A DNA stretch of 64,000 bases from positions 682,001-746,000 of the forward strand of contig CAVOZT010000004.1 in assembly GCA_963701375.1 (NCBI GenBank), in the 5' to 3' direction. How positions within the stretch are numbered: the stretch's first letter is position 1; every line of letters starts with the position of its first letter. Origin of the DNA: CAVXTF01 sp963701375. GTDB lineage: Bacteria > Actinomycetota > Acidimicrobiia > Acidimicrobiales > CAVXTF01. Shown here piece after piece: positions 36,324-45,237 of this stretch. A program made the position numbers and the translations under genes. Below the pieces are notes generated by a model, which had not been told where the DNA came from, searched no databases, and saw nothing but the letters and a program-made list of their open reading frames with translations.

Positions 36324-36845
36324 GTGGTCGAAGATCTGAAGGACCCCGGACGAGAAGAGCCCGCGTACATGTTAAGCGAACGCGAAATGCTCGAAGCATG
36401 GTTGGAGTTCCACCGAAGGACCCTCTTCTTGAAGTGCGATGGCCTCGACGCCGATGCACTGAAGGCCCGTCCCGTGGTGACCTCCAAATTGTCGCTGCAC
36501 GGCCTGGTTCGACACATGGCGGACGTTGAACGAAATTGGTTTACGCGGGTCCTGCTAAGAGCACCCGACACGGCACCTCTTTTCTTCGTGATGGGTGTCG
36601 ACGACGACCGCGAGTTGTTTCCATTGGACGAGGCAGATTGGGAAGAGGACCTCGCCACGTGGACTTCCGAGTGCGTTCTAAGCCGGGAACACGCGGCTCG
36701 TTTCGACCTCGACTACACGGGCATCAGGAGAGGCAATGATTGCTCGCTCCGGTGGATCTACAACCACATGATCGAGGAATACGCGTGCCACAACGGGCAC
36801 GCCGACCTGATTCGCGAAATGGTAGACGGCGCCGTCGGCTGGTAA
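36324..36845 (+). CDS. DinB-superfamily (DUF664) protein
   Basis: 173 residues from GTG 36324, which follows GGGAGG by five bases. The four-helix DinB fold is shown by MLEAWLEFHRRTLFLKCDGL, KLSLHGLVRHMADVERNWFT and IYNHMIEEYACHNGHADLIR. The three His of the metal site are in LHGLVRHMADVE, NHMIEEYACHNGHAD (His-x3-His). In actinobacteria these proteins act as mycothiol or other thiol-dependent transferases/isomerases. Substrate unknown. The gene is separated from the membrane-protein gene by 140 bp. Confidence 0.85.
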   Translation: MVEDLKDPGREEPAYMLSEREMLEAWLEFHRRTLFLKCDGLDADALKARPVVTSKLSLHGLVRHMADVERNWFTRVLLRAPDTAPLFFVMGVDDDRELFPLDEADWEEDLATWTSECVLSREHAARFDLDYTGIRRGNDCSLRWIYNHMIEEYACHNGHADLIREMVDGAVGW

Positions 36846-36868
36846 AGCCTGCCTATCCGTCCATTCGT

Positions 36869-37030
36869 GTGCCGAAGTTCGGTGCGTTGGTCATCGTGCA
36901 ACTGACGCTACTCTCGGCCGCGAGCACCTGGATTGTGGGCCGTTTCCGGTACCGAACTCTCTACCGACTCGAGCTCGATGGTGGTCAGATCCGGGACCGA
37001 TCGTCCCTTAGATTCACCTGTCGGAGATAG
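36869..37030 (+). CDS. Possible small membrane peptide
   Basis: 53 codons from GTG 36869 containing ALVIVQLTLLSAASTWIVG as a possible membrane helix. It has no good ribosome site and lies between firm genes. Possible only. Confidence 0.2.
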   Translation: MPKFGALVIVQLTLLSAASTWIVGRFRYRTLYRLELDGGQIRDRSSLRFTCRR

Positions 37031-37044
37031 AATCGATCAGGGTG

Positions 37045-37728
37045 CTACGAGGCAGTAGAGGTGGGAGGACCTGCGGGAGTCACGATGGCGGGACCGTGGT
37101 CAATGGCGGCGAACTGCAAGGTCTCATAGACCAGAACCGATGCGCCGCTCAAACTCGCATCGAACGACACTCGCACCGACGAAAGAGTTTCGCCGTCAAT
37201 GCGCGCTTCGACCTCGGCCATTCCGATCATTCTGTTCCCAGGGACATCGGCCAGGATCCACCTTGAGCTGTCGGGAGGCGTCAAAAAATAGGTTCCCCCG
37301 TTATCGGAGACATCGGTTGAATGTTCCAGTTGCCGCAAATGGTCGAGGAAGGCTTGAAATGCGGCCCTGTTGCATACCGACCGCGTGAACGGTCCCGTGT
37401 TGTGGATCCAACAGGATCCTCCGATTTGAGTGAGTGTTCCGCCGCCCGTCAACCGTCCTTCTGTGATCTCCCTGGTGACCATCTGGCGGTCAGGGGCGAC
37501 ATAGTCGAGGACCTCGTGAATGTGGACCTGTTCGGACGTACCGATGACCGACTCCGTCTCGTCGACGACCGCCGTGAAGCTCGACGCCGCAATGAGATTT
37601 GCGGTTGCCTGGTGAAGCTGAACGTCCGCTATCCGAGGACCGGTCAACGCGGACCACAATCCTGCGGCCGCGGTCAGCAGCGCAAGCAAGCCGACACTGC
37701 CCAGGCTGAGATGTCGTCCGAGCCTCAC
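37045..37728 (-). CDS. Membrane-anchored exported protein (LppX/LprG-like plan)
   Basis: 227 residues if begun at GTG 37728. The N-terminal helix LSLGSVGLLALLTAAAGLWS anchors or exports the protein. The mature part NLIAASSFTAVVDETESVIG, GSCWIHNTGPFTRSVCNRAA and RMIGMAEVEARIDGETLSSV is beta-rich with a Cys pair. The layout (helix, then strands describing a half-barrel) is like LppX/LprG-family lipid carriers and the two similar proteins in this window. No lipobox. The divergent secreted protein gene begins 86 bp away. Confidence 0.6.
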   Translation of the reverse strand: MRLGRHLSLGSVGLLALLTAAAGLWSALTGPRIADVQLHQATANLIAASSFTAVVDETESVIGTSEQVHIHEVLDYVAPDRQMVTREITEGRLTGGGTLTQIGGSCWIHNTGPFTRSVCNRAAFQAFLDHLRQLEHSTDVSDNGGTYFLTPPDSSRWILADVPGNRMIGMAEVEARIDGETLSSVRVSFDASLSGASVLVYETLQFAAIDHGPAIVTPAGPPTSTAS

Positions 37729-37814
37729 CGCGCCCAAGTATTGACCATCGACCAGGGTCAGTTGGTCCCGTGTTGCTGGAGGACGTCGCCGCTGGCGTGG
37801 TCGGATGGTCGTAC

Positions 37815-38825
37815 ATGAACAAGCTGGTGCGAACGGCCGTGGTCGTCCTTGCTCTCTCGACGATCTCAAGCCTCTCGATCGCACAGGCACCGGCGAGCGG
37901 GCAGTCGGGCGCAACGGTGCTTCCGGGAACTCAATGTCCCGCGTTCCCCGCAGACAACGTCTGGAACACCCCTGTCACAGGGCTGCCGGTGAACGCGGAC
38001 AGCGCCATCTGGCTCGCCTCGATGAACGCCTCGACGACCTTCCTTCACCCGGACTACGGGCCGTCGGGCGTCACGGGCCAGCCTTACGGCATCCCCTGGC
38101 AGATCGTTTCGCCGTCGCAGCGCCTCATCCCGATCAAATTCACGTACGCCTCGCAAAGCGACCCCGGGCCGTACCCACTGTCGAAATCGACTCCTATCGA
38201 GAACGGATCAGATCGGCACGCCATCATGGTGAACCCCTCGACCTGCGCGCTCTACGAGCTCTGGGACGCGACCTATCACGCCAGGAAAGAATCGACCGCC
38301 GGCTCGGGAGCAATCTGGAGCCTGCAATCCGACGCCCTCCGTCCGGCAGGCTGGACGTCCGCGGACGCCGCTGGATTGCCGATCCTGCCTGGCCTCGTCA
38401 ACTACGACGAAGTCTCCTCTGGGTCGATGGACCATGCGATCCGCTTCACGGTGGACTGCACGCAACAGGCCTACATCTGGCCGGCCCGGCACGAGGCGGG
38501 CCAGTCCAATCCCAACTGCCCCCCCATGGGAGCACGCTTCAGGTTGTCGGCCGGATTCAGCCTTCCGGCGAGTCAGTGCTCGGCCATGTGCCAGACCGTT
38601 GTCGCAACAATGCAGACCTACGGACTCATCCTCGCTGACAACGGCAGCAACTGGTACTTCCAAGGAACCGCCGATACGAGGTGGACCAACAAGGAAATGG
38701 ACCAGCTGAAGCAGATCCCTGCAAGTGAATTCGTGGCTGTCGACGAGTCGTGCCTCATGGTGTCGCCCGACTCGGGCCAGGCATACCAACCCGGTACGGC
38801 CGGCTACTTGCAGCACTGCGGCTGA
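37815..38825 (+). CDS. Secreted hypothetical protein
   Basis: 336 residues from ATG 37815 (MNKLVRTAVVVLALSTISSL, signal peptide to about residue 30). Mature part starts with GTQCPAFPADNVWNTPVTGL and includes RHAIMVNPSTCALYELWDAT, GSGAIWSLQSDALRPAGWTS, SMDHAIRFTVDCTQQAYIWP and GARFRLSAGFSLP. Repeated Cys suggest disulfides. The Asn-x-Trp-Asn start and Asp-His-Ala-Ile-Arg-Phe-Thr segment are recognisable as a conserved secreted family in soil actinobacteria and proteobacteria whose function I do not know. Acts outside the cell. Confidence 0.7.
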   Translation: MNKLVRTAVVVLALSTISSLSIAQAPASGQSGATVLPGTQCPAFPADNVWNTPVTGLPVNADSAIWLASMNASTTFLHPDYGPSGVTGQPYGIPWQIVSPSQRLIPIKFTYASQSDPGPYPLSKSTPIENGSDRHAIMVNPSTCALYELWDATYHARKESTAGSGAIWSLQSDALRPAGWTSADAAGLPILPGLVNYDEVSSGSMDHAIRFTVDCTQQAYIWPARHEAGQSNPNCPPMGARFRLSAGFSLPASQCSAMCQTVVATMQTYGLILADNGSNWYFQGTADTRWTNKEMDQLKQIPASEFVAVDESCLMVSPDSGQAYQPGTAGYLQHCG

Positions 38826-38945
38826 TAACGGTCTTACACCGGTCCGGTCAAGAACCCCGCTGAGCCGAGAGGAAGTCGCGCGCCGGTTGGGGCATTATCT
38901 AACCAAGATGCCGTTCTTCAGGTGCCCGGGTGCGGAGTGACGGGC

Positions 38946-40172
38946 GTGACCTCCACGATCGATCCAACCGACCCGACGCCCGTCGCCATCGACCTGGTGG
39001 ACGGAGCCTTCTACGGCGGCGATCCGTTTCCGGCTTTCGCTTGGATGCGGCGGCACGCCCCGGCTTACTTCGACGAACGCAACGGTGTGTGGGGGATCAC
39101 CAGGCACCGGGACCTGAAAGACATCTCGAAGGACCCTGAGACGTTCTCGAATGCCGGCGGGATAAGGCCCAACTTCCCGCCACTGCCGATGATGATCGAC
39201 ATGGACGCCCCCGAACACAACAGGCGAAGACGCCTCGTGAGCGAGGGTTTCACGCCGAGACGGGTGCGCGCCGGCGAGGAATGGCTCAGGGGGATCTGCG
39301 ACGGCATTCTCAACCGCGTGTCCGAGTCAGGTGAGTGCGACTTCGTGCGCGATATCGCCGCACCGCTTCCGCTCATCGCCATCGGCGACCTTCTCGGAGT
39401 CCACCCCGAAGCGCGAGACGACCTGCTGCGGTGGTCCGATGACATGCTCAAAGGTCAGGGATCTCCAGACCCTGCGGCGATGGAGCGTGCAACCACAGCG
39501 TTCGTCGAGTACGTCAACTACATAGGCGGGGTCGTAGAGCAACGCCGGAGCAGCGGCAAGGACGACGATCTGATCGGAACCCTCGTCCACGCGGAGATCG
39601 AGGGAGACCGGCTCGACGAGGACTCACTGATCCACGAATCCCTGCTGATCCTGATAGGCGGTGATGAGACGACGAGGCACGTGATAAGCGGGGGAATGGC
39701 GGAGCTTTTGCGCAATCCGGACCAATTCGATCGGCTGCGTCATGAGCCAGACCTGCTTCCGACGGCGGTCGAAGAGATGCTGCGCTGGGTCTCTCCGATC
39801 AAGAACATGGCTCGCACGGCTACACGCGATGTCGAGATGCACGGCCGGCAAGTCAGAAAGGGCGAAAAGCTGCTCTTGCTTTACCCGGCCGCGAATCGCG
39901 ACGAAGACGTGTTCGATCGTCCTGAGGAGTTCGATACCGCCCGGTCTCCCAATGACCATGTCGCATTTGGTTTCGGAACCCACTTCTGCCTCGGGAACCA
40001 ACTCGCCCGGCTCGAGCTCAGGGTCATGTTCGAAAGGTTGCTCGAGCGCATGCCTGACATGGCGTTCGCTGAAGGCGATGACCTCCCGTTGCGCCAGGCC
40101 AACTTCGTCTCGGGCATCGAGAGGATGCCGGTGGTCTTCACCCCGGGGCCGACAGTCAATACGTCCGTCTGA
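38946..40172 (+). CDS. Cytochrome P450
   Basis: 408 residues from GTG 38946. I-helix oxygen-activation motif LLILIGGDETTRHVISGG (about 234-251), K-helix Glu-x-x-Arg in EEMLRWVSPIKNMART, and heme loop FGFGTHFCLGNQLARLE (about 341-357) with the Cys thiolate. PLPMMIDMDAPEHNRRRRLV is the C-helix region. It looks like the bacterial class I, lipid/steroid-type CYPs (CYP124/125/142 neighbourhood) by overall feel, not by search. Needs ferredoxin and reductase, not present here. Followed after 11 bp by the Gfo/Idh gene, likely an operon. Confidence 0.9.
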   Translation: MTSTIDPTDPTPVAIDLVDGAFYGGDPFPAFAWMRRHAPAYFDERNGVWGITRHRDLKDISKDPETFSNAGGIRPNFPPLPMMIDMDAPEHNRRRRLVSEGFTPRRVRAGEEWLRGICDGILNRVSESGECDFVRDIAAPLPLIAIGDLLGVHPEARDDLLRWSDDMLKGQGSPDPAAMERATTAFVEYVNYIGGVVEQRRSSGKDDDLIGTLVHAEIEGDRLDEDSLIHESLLILIGGDETTRHVISGGMAELLRNPDQFDRLRHEPDLLPTAVEEMLRWVSPIKNMARTATRDVEMHGRQVRKGEKLLLLYPAANRDEDVFDRPEEFDTARSPNDHVAFGFGTHFCLGNQLARLELRVMFERLLERMPDMAFAEGDDLPLRQANFVSGIERMPVVFTPGPTVNTSV

Positions 40173-40183
40173 GGCTTGGACAG

Positions 40184-41257
40184 ATGACAAGCCCGCTCAG
40201 GATCGGTCTCGTCGGATGCGGGATGATCGGGCAGATCCACGCCGATGGTCTAAAGAAGCTGGCCGACGAGGGTGACGTCGTGGCGGTCGCCGCGGCGGAT
40301 CCGTCAGCCGAAGCTCGCGATGCGGTCGGCCGGAACTGCACGTTCGCCAGGTACGCGAGCGATCCGAACGATGTCATCTTGGACCCCGACGTCGACGCCG
40401 TCATGGTTACCTCGCCGACCTCCTCGCATCGCGATCTCGTCCACGCGGTCGTGGACGCCGGGAAACCCCTTCTTTGCGAGAAGCCGTTGGCTCCGACTCA
40501 GTACATCGTCGAGGAACTGTGCGACGCAGTAGGGGAGTCGGGTCTGCCCGCCCAGGTGGGATTCCACTCGCGTTTCCACCCGCTCATCATCAACCTCTTC
40601 GAGGTTGTGAAGGGTGGTGATCTCGGGGCTCCGATGGGATATACCTTGCGAGACGACCAGTACTGGCCTACCGGTCACATCGTCCCCGGTCACAGCTCCT
40701 GGCGTTCCGACCGCACGCAGGCCGGTGGCGGCGCACTTCTCGAGCACTCCATCCACGCCGTCGACATCCTGTGCTGGATCTTCGGGCCAGTCAGGCGCGT
40801 TCATGCGCAAACGCGTCGCGTCTTCGGCTTCGATGTAGAAGACGTCGCCGCGCTGATGGTAGAGCACGAGTCGGGCGTTGTCGGGACATTGCTCACGGTG
40901 TTCAACGGAGTCCGAGGGCGAGAAGAACGGCGGATCGAGGTCTTCTTGGAGTCCGGCTCTGTGGAAGTGACGACCGATTTCACTGTCGGCGCCGCAGAAG
41001 ACAGTTTCTTGGTGCAGCGTCCGGACCACCCTGCGGTCCGTGTCGATCTCGCCGTCCTTCGTGACGAGCAATTCACCCGCATGGGCATCCAGAGGCGTGA
41101 CTTCCTCTTCTACACGTACGTTGCAGACCGCGCTTGGGTCAATGCGGTCCGAGGAAATCGGACAGTGTCGCCCGACTTCGAAGACGCGCGCCGCGCCCAT
41201 CGGGTCGTGGATGCCGCTTACCGCTCTGCGGAGGAAGGCGCACCCGTCAGTTTGTAA
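40184..41257 (+). CDS. Gfo/Idh/MocA-family NAD(P)-dependent oxidoreductase
   Basis: 357 residues. Rossmann motif GLVGCGMIGQIHADG (residues 8-22), then PTSSHRDLVHAVVDAGKPLL and CEKPLA (Glu-Lys-Pro of the active site), and GGGALLEHSIHAVDILCWIF, which includes the catalytic His. The C-terminal domain is the usual open beta sheet (VEHESGVVGTLLTVFNGVRG). Such enzymes oxidise or reduce cyclitols, sugars or other hydroxy compounds. The close coupling to a P450 suggests action on the P450 product or on a related substrate; this is inference. Frame intact. Confidence 0.88.
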   Translation: MTSPLRIGLVGCGMIGQIHADGLKKLADEGDVVAVAAADPSAEARDAVGRNCTFARYASDPNDVILDPDVDAVMVTSPTSSHRDLVHAVVDAGKPLLCEKPLAPTQYIVEELCDAVGESGLPAQVGFHSRFHPLIINLFEVVKGGDLGAPMGYTLRDDQYWPTGHIVPGHSSWRSDRTQAGGGALLEHSIHAVDILCWIFGPVRRVHAQTRRVFGFDVEDVAALMVEHESGVVGTLLTVFNGVRGREERRIEVFLESGSVEVTTDFTVGAAEDSFLVQRPDHPAVRVDLAVLRDEQFTRMGIQRRDFLFYTYVADRAWVNAVRGNRTVSPDFEDARRAHRVVDAAYRSAEEGAPVSL

Positions 41258-41272
41258 GAGAGTTCTCGACGG

Positions 41273-41836
41273 TCACGTTGCGACGCCCGTGCACACCCAT
41301 CCGAGGTCGTACACGCGGATCTCGAGCGACTCGAAGCCGGCCCTCGCCAACCGAGCTTCGAGGTCTGCGGGATCGATCGGGTTGTAGGTGTCGTCCACGT
41401 GAAAGGCGCGAGTCTCTTCATTCGGTATCCCGTCCGCCGCCACGAGTGTCCCGCCCTTACCGAGCACTCTCGCAAGCTCCGCCAAGACCTGGTCCTGCGC
41501 CTTGTCCGTCTCGATGTGGTGGAGCATGTGGAATGAAGCGGCACCCGTAAACGAAGAGTCACCGAATTCGAGTGCAGCCGCGTCGCCGCAGACCACCTCC
41601 ACGTTCGAATTCGCCATTCGCTCGCTCAACGAGGTTGCAAGATCCGGATCGATCTCGACTGCGATCAGCCGCTGTGCCCGCCTACGCAGCACGTCGGTGG
41701 TGAAACCGGGTCCGGGACCGATCTCGATCACGTCGGGTCCCAGGTTGACGCCACGCAGGGCCTCAGGGAGGATCATCTCCTCGACGATCTGGCGCCATTG
41801 TGGGCTGGCGCAGAATTCGAGGTGGCCGGAGTTCAT
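41273..41836 (-). CDS. Class I SAM-dependent methyltransferase
   Basis: 187 residues beginning MNSGHLEFCASPQWRQIVEE. SAM-binding motif I is VIEIGPGPGFTTDVL; motif II region LIAVEIDPDLATSL; then VVCGDAAALEFGDSSFTGAA and FHMLHHIETDKAQDQVLAEL. Motif post-III is ELARVLGKGGTLVAAD. Methyl acceptor is unknown; the Phe-x-Met-Leu-His-His-Ile motif is like small-molecule methyltransferases. The C-terminal end DLGWVCTGVAT faces the convergent Gfo/Idh gene at 16 bp. Confidence 0.85.
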   Translation of the reverse strand: MNSGHLEFCASPQWRQIVEEMILPEALRGVNLGPDVIEIGPGPGFTTDVLRRRAQRLIAVEIDPDLATSLSERMANSNVEVVCGDAAALEFGDSSFTGAASFHMLHHIETDKAQDQVLAELARVLGKGGTLVAADGIPNEETRAFHVDDTYNPIDPADLEARLARAGFESLEIRVYDLGWVCTGVAT

Positions 41837-41947
41837 GAGTCGATCCTAAGCACTCTGCCTCCGATCGCCCCTGGGCCGTTACGCCCCTTGGGTCGGGCTT
41901 GAACCTCCGGTTGGCCTCCGCGGTGTCCCGGCTGGCACCCTAAGAGA

Positions 41948-42667
41948 ATGCGCCGGGTCATGCTTTTGGCAACGCTTCTGCTCCTGATCGTGGCGGCTGG
42001 CGCATGCGGGGGTCCGTCGGCCGGCGCCCTCGCCGGAAAGTCCTCTGCACAGGTGATCCAACTGGCCTCAGCCGCGGCGCAACATGAAGGGTCCTTCCAC
42101 TTCGTCGACCAGACGGGGACGGGGTCGAACCTCCTGACCCTCACCGGCGACATCAGTCACGTTGCCGGTGAGGAGGAGCTGAAGGGACCGAACGGCGTGC
42201 TCCAGGTCAGGCTTGTCGGCACTACGGTTTACGTCAACGCGAGCGCCCTCATCCTCGAATCGACTCTGAAGCTGAAGGCTTCTTTGGCCACAGCCAACGC
42301 CGGGAAGTGGATAAGTCTCGTGCGCACGGATGCTCCATACCAGGCGGCCGGGAAGGCAATGGAACCAACTCAGGAGCTTGCGAGCTACATACCGGCCGGA
42401 AACCTGAAGATCGGAGATGTCACAACGATTAACGGTCATGACGTGCTTGCCGTCTCGGGGACGGCACCTGCAGCAGCTGGGGCTCAGGCGAACGCAACCT
42501 TGTACGTCTCGACGACTGCGCCTTTCGTGCCGGTGGGCGGAACCCTGAACGGCACAGGCGCTCAGAGCACCGAGACCGATGCCGTCGCATTCACCGCCTG
42601 GGGTGAGACGGTGCGACCTTCCGTGCCGGCAGGTGTGGTCCCTTACTCGTTGCTCGTCACCTCCTGA
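41948..42667 (+). CDS. Lipoprotein (LppX/LprG-like)
   Basis: 239 residues. MRRVMLLATLLLLIVAAGAC is a lipoprotein signal with lipobox Ala-Gly-Ala-Cys. The mature domain (SSAQVIQLASAAAQHEGSFH, LQVRLVGTTVYVNASALILE, KWISLVRTDAPYQAAGKAME, GTLNGTGAQSTETDAVAFTAW) has the helix-plus-strand half-barrel pattern of LppX/LprG-type carriers for lipids. It ends with a Tyr-Ser-Leu-Leu-Val tail. Envelope role inferred. Third protein in this window of this broad plan. Confidence 0.75.
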   Translation: MRRVMLLATLLLLIVAAGACGGPSAGALAGKSSAQVIQLASAAAQHEGSFHFVDQTGTGSNLLTLTGDISHVAGEEELKGPNGVLQVRLVGTTVYVNASALILESTLKLKASLATANAGKWISLVRTDAPYQAAGKAMEPTQELASYIPAGNLKIGDVTTINGHDVLAVSGTAPAAAGAQANATLYVSTTAPFVPVGGTLNGTGAQSTETDAVAFTAWGETVRPSVPAGVVPYSLLVTS

Positions 42668-42755
42668 GCTTCGGCCGAGTGCGCCGTGCCAAAAGCGTGC
42701 GGTGCCCCACCGAAATCATCGGAGGCTACGTCAGGGTCGAGGGCGATCTGAGGCT

Positions 42756-43898
42756 CTAAAGCAGGCGTTCGCTCGCGAGATCGGCGCCTCTTCTCATCGA
42801 CCTCAGCTTCTCCCAGACGACCGACGGGGCCACGTCGCCGAGACCTGCTGACGTGTCGAATCCGCAGTCCGTGCCGGCGATGATCCGCCTCGGGTCGCCC
42901 ACGGAATGTGCAACCCTCTCGATGTGGTCCGCCACGACCTCCTCGTGTTCCACGTAATTCGACGTGGTGTCGATCACGCCCGTCACGAGGAGCATCTGAT
43001 CGGGCAGAGGGTGACGCTCGAAGCACCTGTGCTCGTGAGCGTGTCTTGCGTTGGCCATCGAAACGACAAGCGCGCCGACATTCGCCTCGTAGATGATCGG
43101 CAGGATCGCGTCCAGCGGCACGTCGCTATTGTGTGGACCCTCGTAGTTGCCCCAGCAGATGTGGAGCCTTACCTTCGACTGGTCGATTCCCGAAAGGGCC
43201 GCGTTGATCTTGCCGACGACGAGCTCGACCCATTCGAGGAACTCGGAGATAGGGCGGTTGCTGAAAAGGGTGTGGCGCTCCATGGCGAGGTCCGGAGCAT
43301 CGATCTGAAGTAACAGACCCCTGTTCACGATGTAGCGGTACTCGATCGCTAGCGCCTCTGCCACCGCGTCCATGTATTCGGGGATCGATGCATAGTGCCT
43401 GTTCTGCATCGCTGAGCAGACGATTCCAGGCGATGCGGACGTCATGAACGTCTCTTCAAAGGCGGCTCCGGCAACGAGATCGCACTCCGCAGCGACCTCC
43501 GAAGTGTCCCTGTACGCGACGTCGCCGACCGCCGCAGGCGCGGCCATCAGGTTGACCTTCATGCGCTCGAAACGAGGGAGTGCCAGCTCGACGAAGTCAG
43601 GGTGCTCCAAGAGGTCTTGCATGAAAGGCCTCTGACTCGTCCCACCGAATCCGGTCATTCGGTGCTGCACGTAAGTGAAGAAGCTCTCTCTCGCCTGTTC
43701 TCCGTCGTTTCCTACGTCAATCCCGGCATCGATCTGGGCGGCCACGACGTTCGCGGTGGCTTCGGTGACGGCGTCGCGCAGCTCGATCGGATCGACCGTC
43801 TCGCCGCGGCTTCGCCGCCCGTGCAGTTCAGCCAGGTGCGCAGGTCTTGGCAGGCTCCCCGCATGGGTAGTGAGGATGCGACTTGTGCTCGTCAGCAT
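42756..43898 (-). CDS. MetE-like cobalamin-independent methyltransferase family protein
   Basis: 380 residues, single catalytic domain related to the C-terminal barrel of methionine synthase MetE. N-terminus ILTTHAGSLPRPAHLAELHG is the signature Thr-His-x-Gly-Ser-x-Pro-Arg-Pro. Zinc ligands are probably His and Cys in LHICWGN and Cys in GTDCGF; EYRYIVNRGLLLQIDAPDLA follows the barrel pattern. Stand-alone MetE-like domains of this kind include archaeal methionine synthases, epoxyalkane:CoM transferases and uncharacterised actinobacterial proteins. The acceptor cannot be assigned. No neighbour tells what it does. Confidence 0.8.
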   Translation of the reverse strand: MLTSTSRILTTHAGSLPRPAHLAELHGRRSRGETVDPIELRDAVTEATANVVAAQIDAGIDVGNDGEQARESFFTYVQHRMTGFGGTSQRPFMQDLLEHPDFVELALPRFERMKVNLMAAPAAVGDVAYRDTSEVAAECDLVAGAAFEETFMTSASPGIVCSAMQNRHYASIPEYMDAVAEALAIEYRYIVNRGLLLQIDAPDLAMERHTLFSNRPISEFLEWVELVVGKINAALSGIDQSKVRLHICWGNYEGPHNSDVPLDAILPIIYEANVGALVVSMANARHAHEHRCFERHPLPDQMLLVTGVIDTTSNYVEHEEVVADHIERVAHSVGDPRRIIAGTDCGFDTSAGLGDVAPSVVWEKLRSMRRGADLASERLL

Positions 43899-44029
43899 GG
43901 GAATCAGTCTGTCGCACGGCGAGGGCTCGCGGTCGTGCTTGATTCCAGTCGGCGGTCTGCGTCATTTTTCTCTCGCCGCCCGAAGATGACAGGATGGAAC
44001 ACGCCAACGCAAGATCCATGGAGGTGCTG

Positions 44030-44491
44030 ATGGCGACACTAGGTGACCGGGTTCACGTTGCATCGCGGAAGCTCGGCCAACCACCGCGTGAAGGAGTAGT
44101 GACGGGCGTGAGCGGTCGGCTCCTCCGAGTGAAGTGGTCGACCGGCGAAGAGTCGACCATCGTTCCCGGGACAGGTTCGGTGTCGGTCGGCGGGAAGGCG
44201 AGGGTGAGCGCGCGCGCTGCCAAGACTCCAGCCAAGTCCGCCTCCGCGAGTCCCGTTCGAAAGGCGCCCGCCAAGAGGACGCCGGCGGCAAAGCGCCCGG
44301 CCAAGGTCGCGAAGGCGTCCAAAGCCCCCGCCAGGCGGGTGGCAACCAAGGCTGCGGTGAAGAAGGCGCCTGCGAGGACGACAGCCGTGAAGACGACCAG
44401 GGTGGTGAAGACGGCGAAGGTGGTCAAGGCGACAAAGGTTGCGAAGAAGACCACCAAGAGAGCCGCACCCGCAAAGCGTGCGGCAAAGTAG
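44030..44491 (+). CDS. DUF1918-type domain with histone H1-like Lys/Ala tail
   Basis: 153 residues; GGAGG five bases before ATG 44030. Residues 1-55 (MATLGDRVHVASRKLGQPPR, EGVVTGVSGRLLRVKWSTGE) form the DUF1918 barrel found in actinobacterial proteins. The rest is a Lys/Ala/Pro/Val tail of PAK-type repeats (KTPAKSA, KAPAKRTPAAKRPAK, VVKTAKVVKATKVAKK) like the C-terminal part of histone H1 and mycobacterial HupB. It is expected to bind DNA non-specifically through the tail. The combination makes it a candidate nucleoid-associated protein. Convergent with the DsbA-like gene, 11 bp apart. Confidence 0.75.
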   Translation: MATLGDRVHVASRKLGQPPREGVVTGVSGRLLRVKWSTGEESTIVPGTGSVSVGGKARVSARAAKTPAKSASASPVRKAPAKRTPAAKRPAKVAKASKAPARRVATKAAVKKAPARTTAVKTTRVVKTAKVVKATKVAKKTTKRAAPAKRAAK

Positions 44492-44502
44492 GAGCTGACT
44501 GC

Positions 44503-45139
44503 TCAGTCGAAAGAGGGGGACCGGTCCCGGGTCCGTTTCAGCTCGAAGAACCCGTCCGTACCGGTCACGAGAAGCACGCCGTCCCAGAGCTTCCCTGCAG
44601 ACTCGCCGCGGGGAATCGGGGTGACCACGGGGCCGAAGAAAGCTTGCCCGTCGACGCTTATGACGGGCGTCCCCACGTCGAGCCCTACCTGGTTCATCCC
44701 CGCGTCGTGTGACTCGATGATCGATTGGTCGAGCTCGGTGCTCTCGGAGGCATCGAGAATTTGACGTGGGCAGGCCGACCTCGGTTACGGCCTCGAGCAG
44801 TGCTTCCGCGTCGCGCCGCTTCTCGTTGTGGAACCTCGTGCCGATGGCCGTGTACAGAGGGAGGAGGATGTCATCGCCCTCGGCCTTTGCCGCGGCGGCA
44901 CAAATGCGTACAGGAGCCCAGGCCTTCTGCATCCTCTCGAGGTAATCGTCCGACAAGCCCTTTCCCTCGTGTTGCTGCAGGTTCAGGTAGGCGAGCGACA
45001 TGATGTGCCACTTGGTCTGCACGGGCCTCACCTGTTCGACCTCGAGCATCCACCGTGACGTGATCCACGCCCACGGGCACAGCGGGTCGAACCAAAAGTC
45101 GGCGATCTTCCTGTCGCTCGTCACCTTCTGCCGCAACAC
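44503..45139 (-). pseudogene. DsbA-family mycothiol-linked nitroreductase homologue, one frameshift
   Basis: From GTG 45139 (or 45124) the sequence SDRKIADFWFDPLCPWAWIT, SRWMLEVEQVRPVQ matches Rv2466c, a mycothiol-dependent DsbA-like reductase. After EAVTEVGLPTS the frame breaks. Removing one T of the run at 44760-44762 (plus strand) gives ILDASESTELDQSIIESHDA, MNQVGLDVGTPVISVDGQAF and FFELKRTRDRSPSFD. That makes 211 residues, the family length. The active site is Cys-Pro-Trp-Ala where the family has Cys-Pro-Trp-Cys, so the resolving Cys is lost. Start has weak ribosome site. Confidence 0.75.
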
Positions 45140-45237
45140 CCAGGCCGTTCGGGTTGTTCCCACCCCCCGGGACCCGGCCTGACTGCGCGCCGGGTCTGTG
45201 CCGGGTCGACGTGACCCCGGTAGCCTCGAACGTCGTG

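Noticed and set aside
41873..41886. Short hairpin between methyltransferase and lipoprotein genes
   Set aside because: Only a 4-bp stem; too weak to call a terminator.
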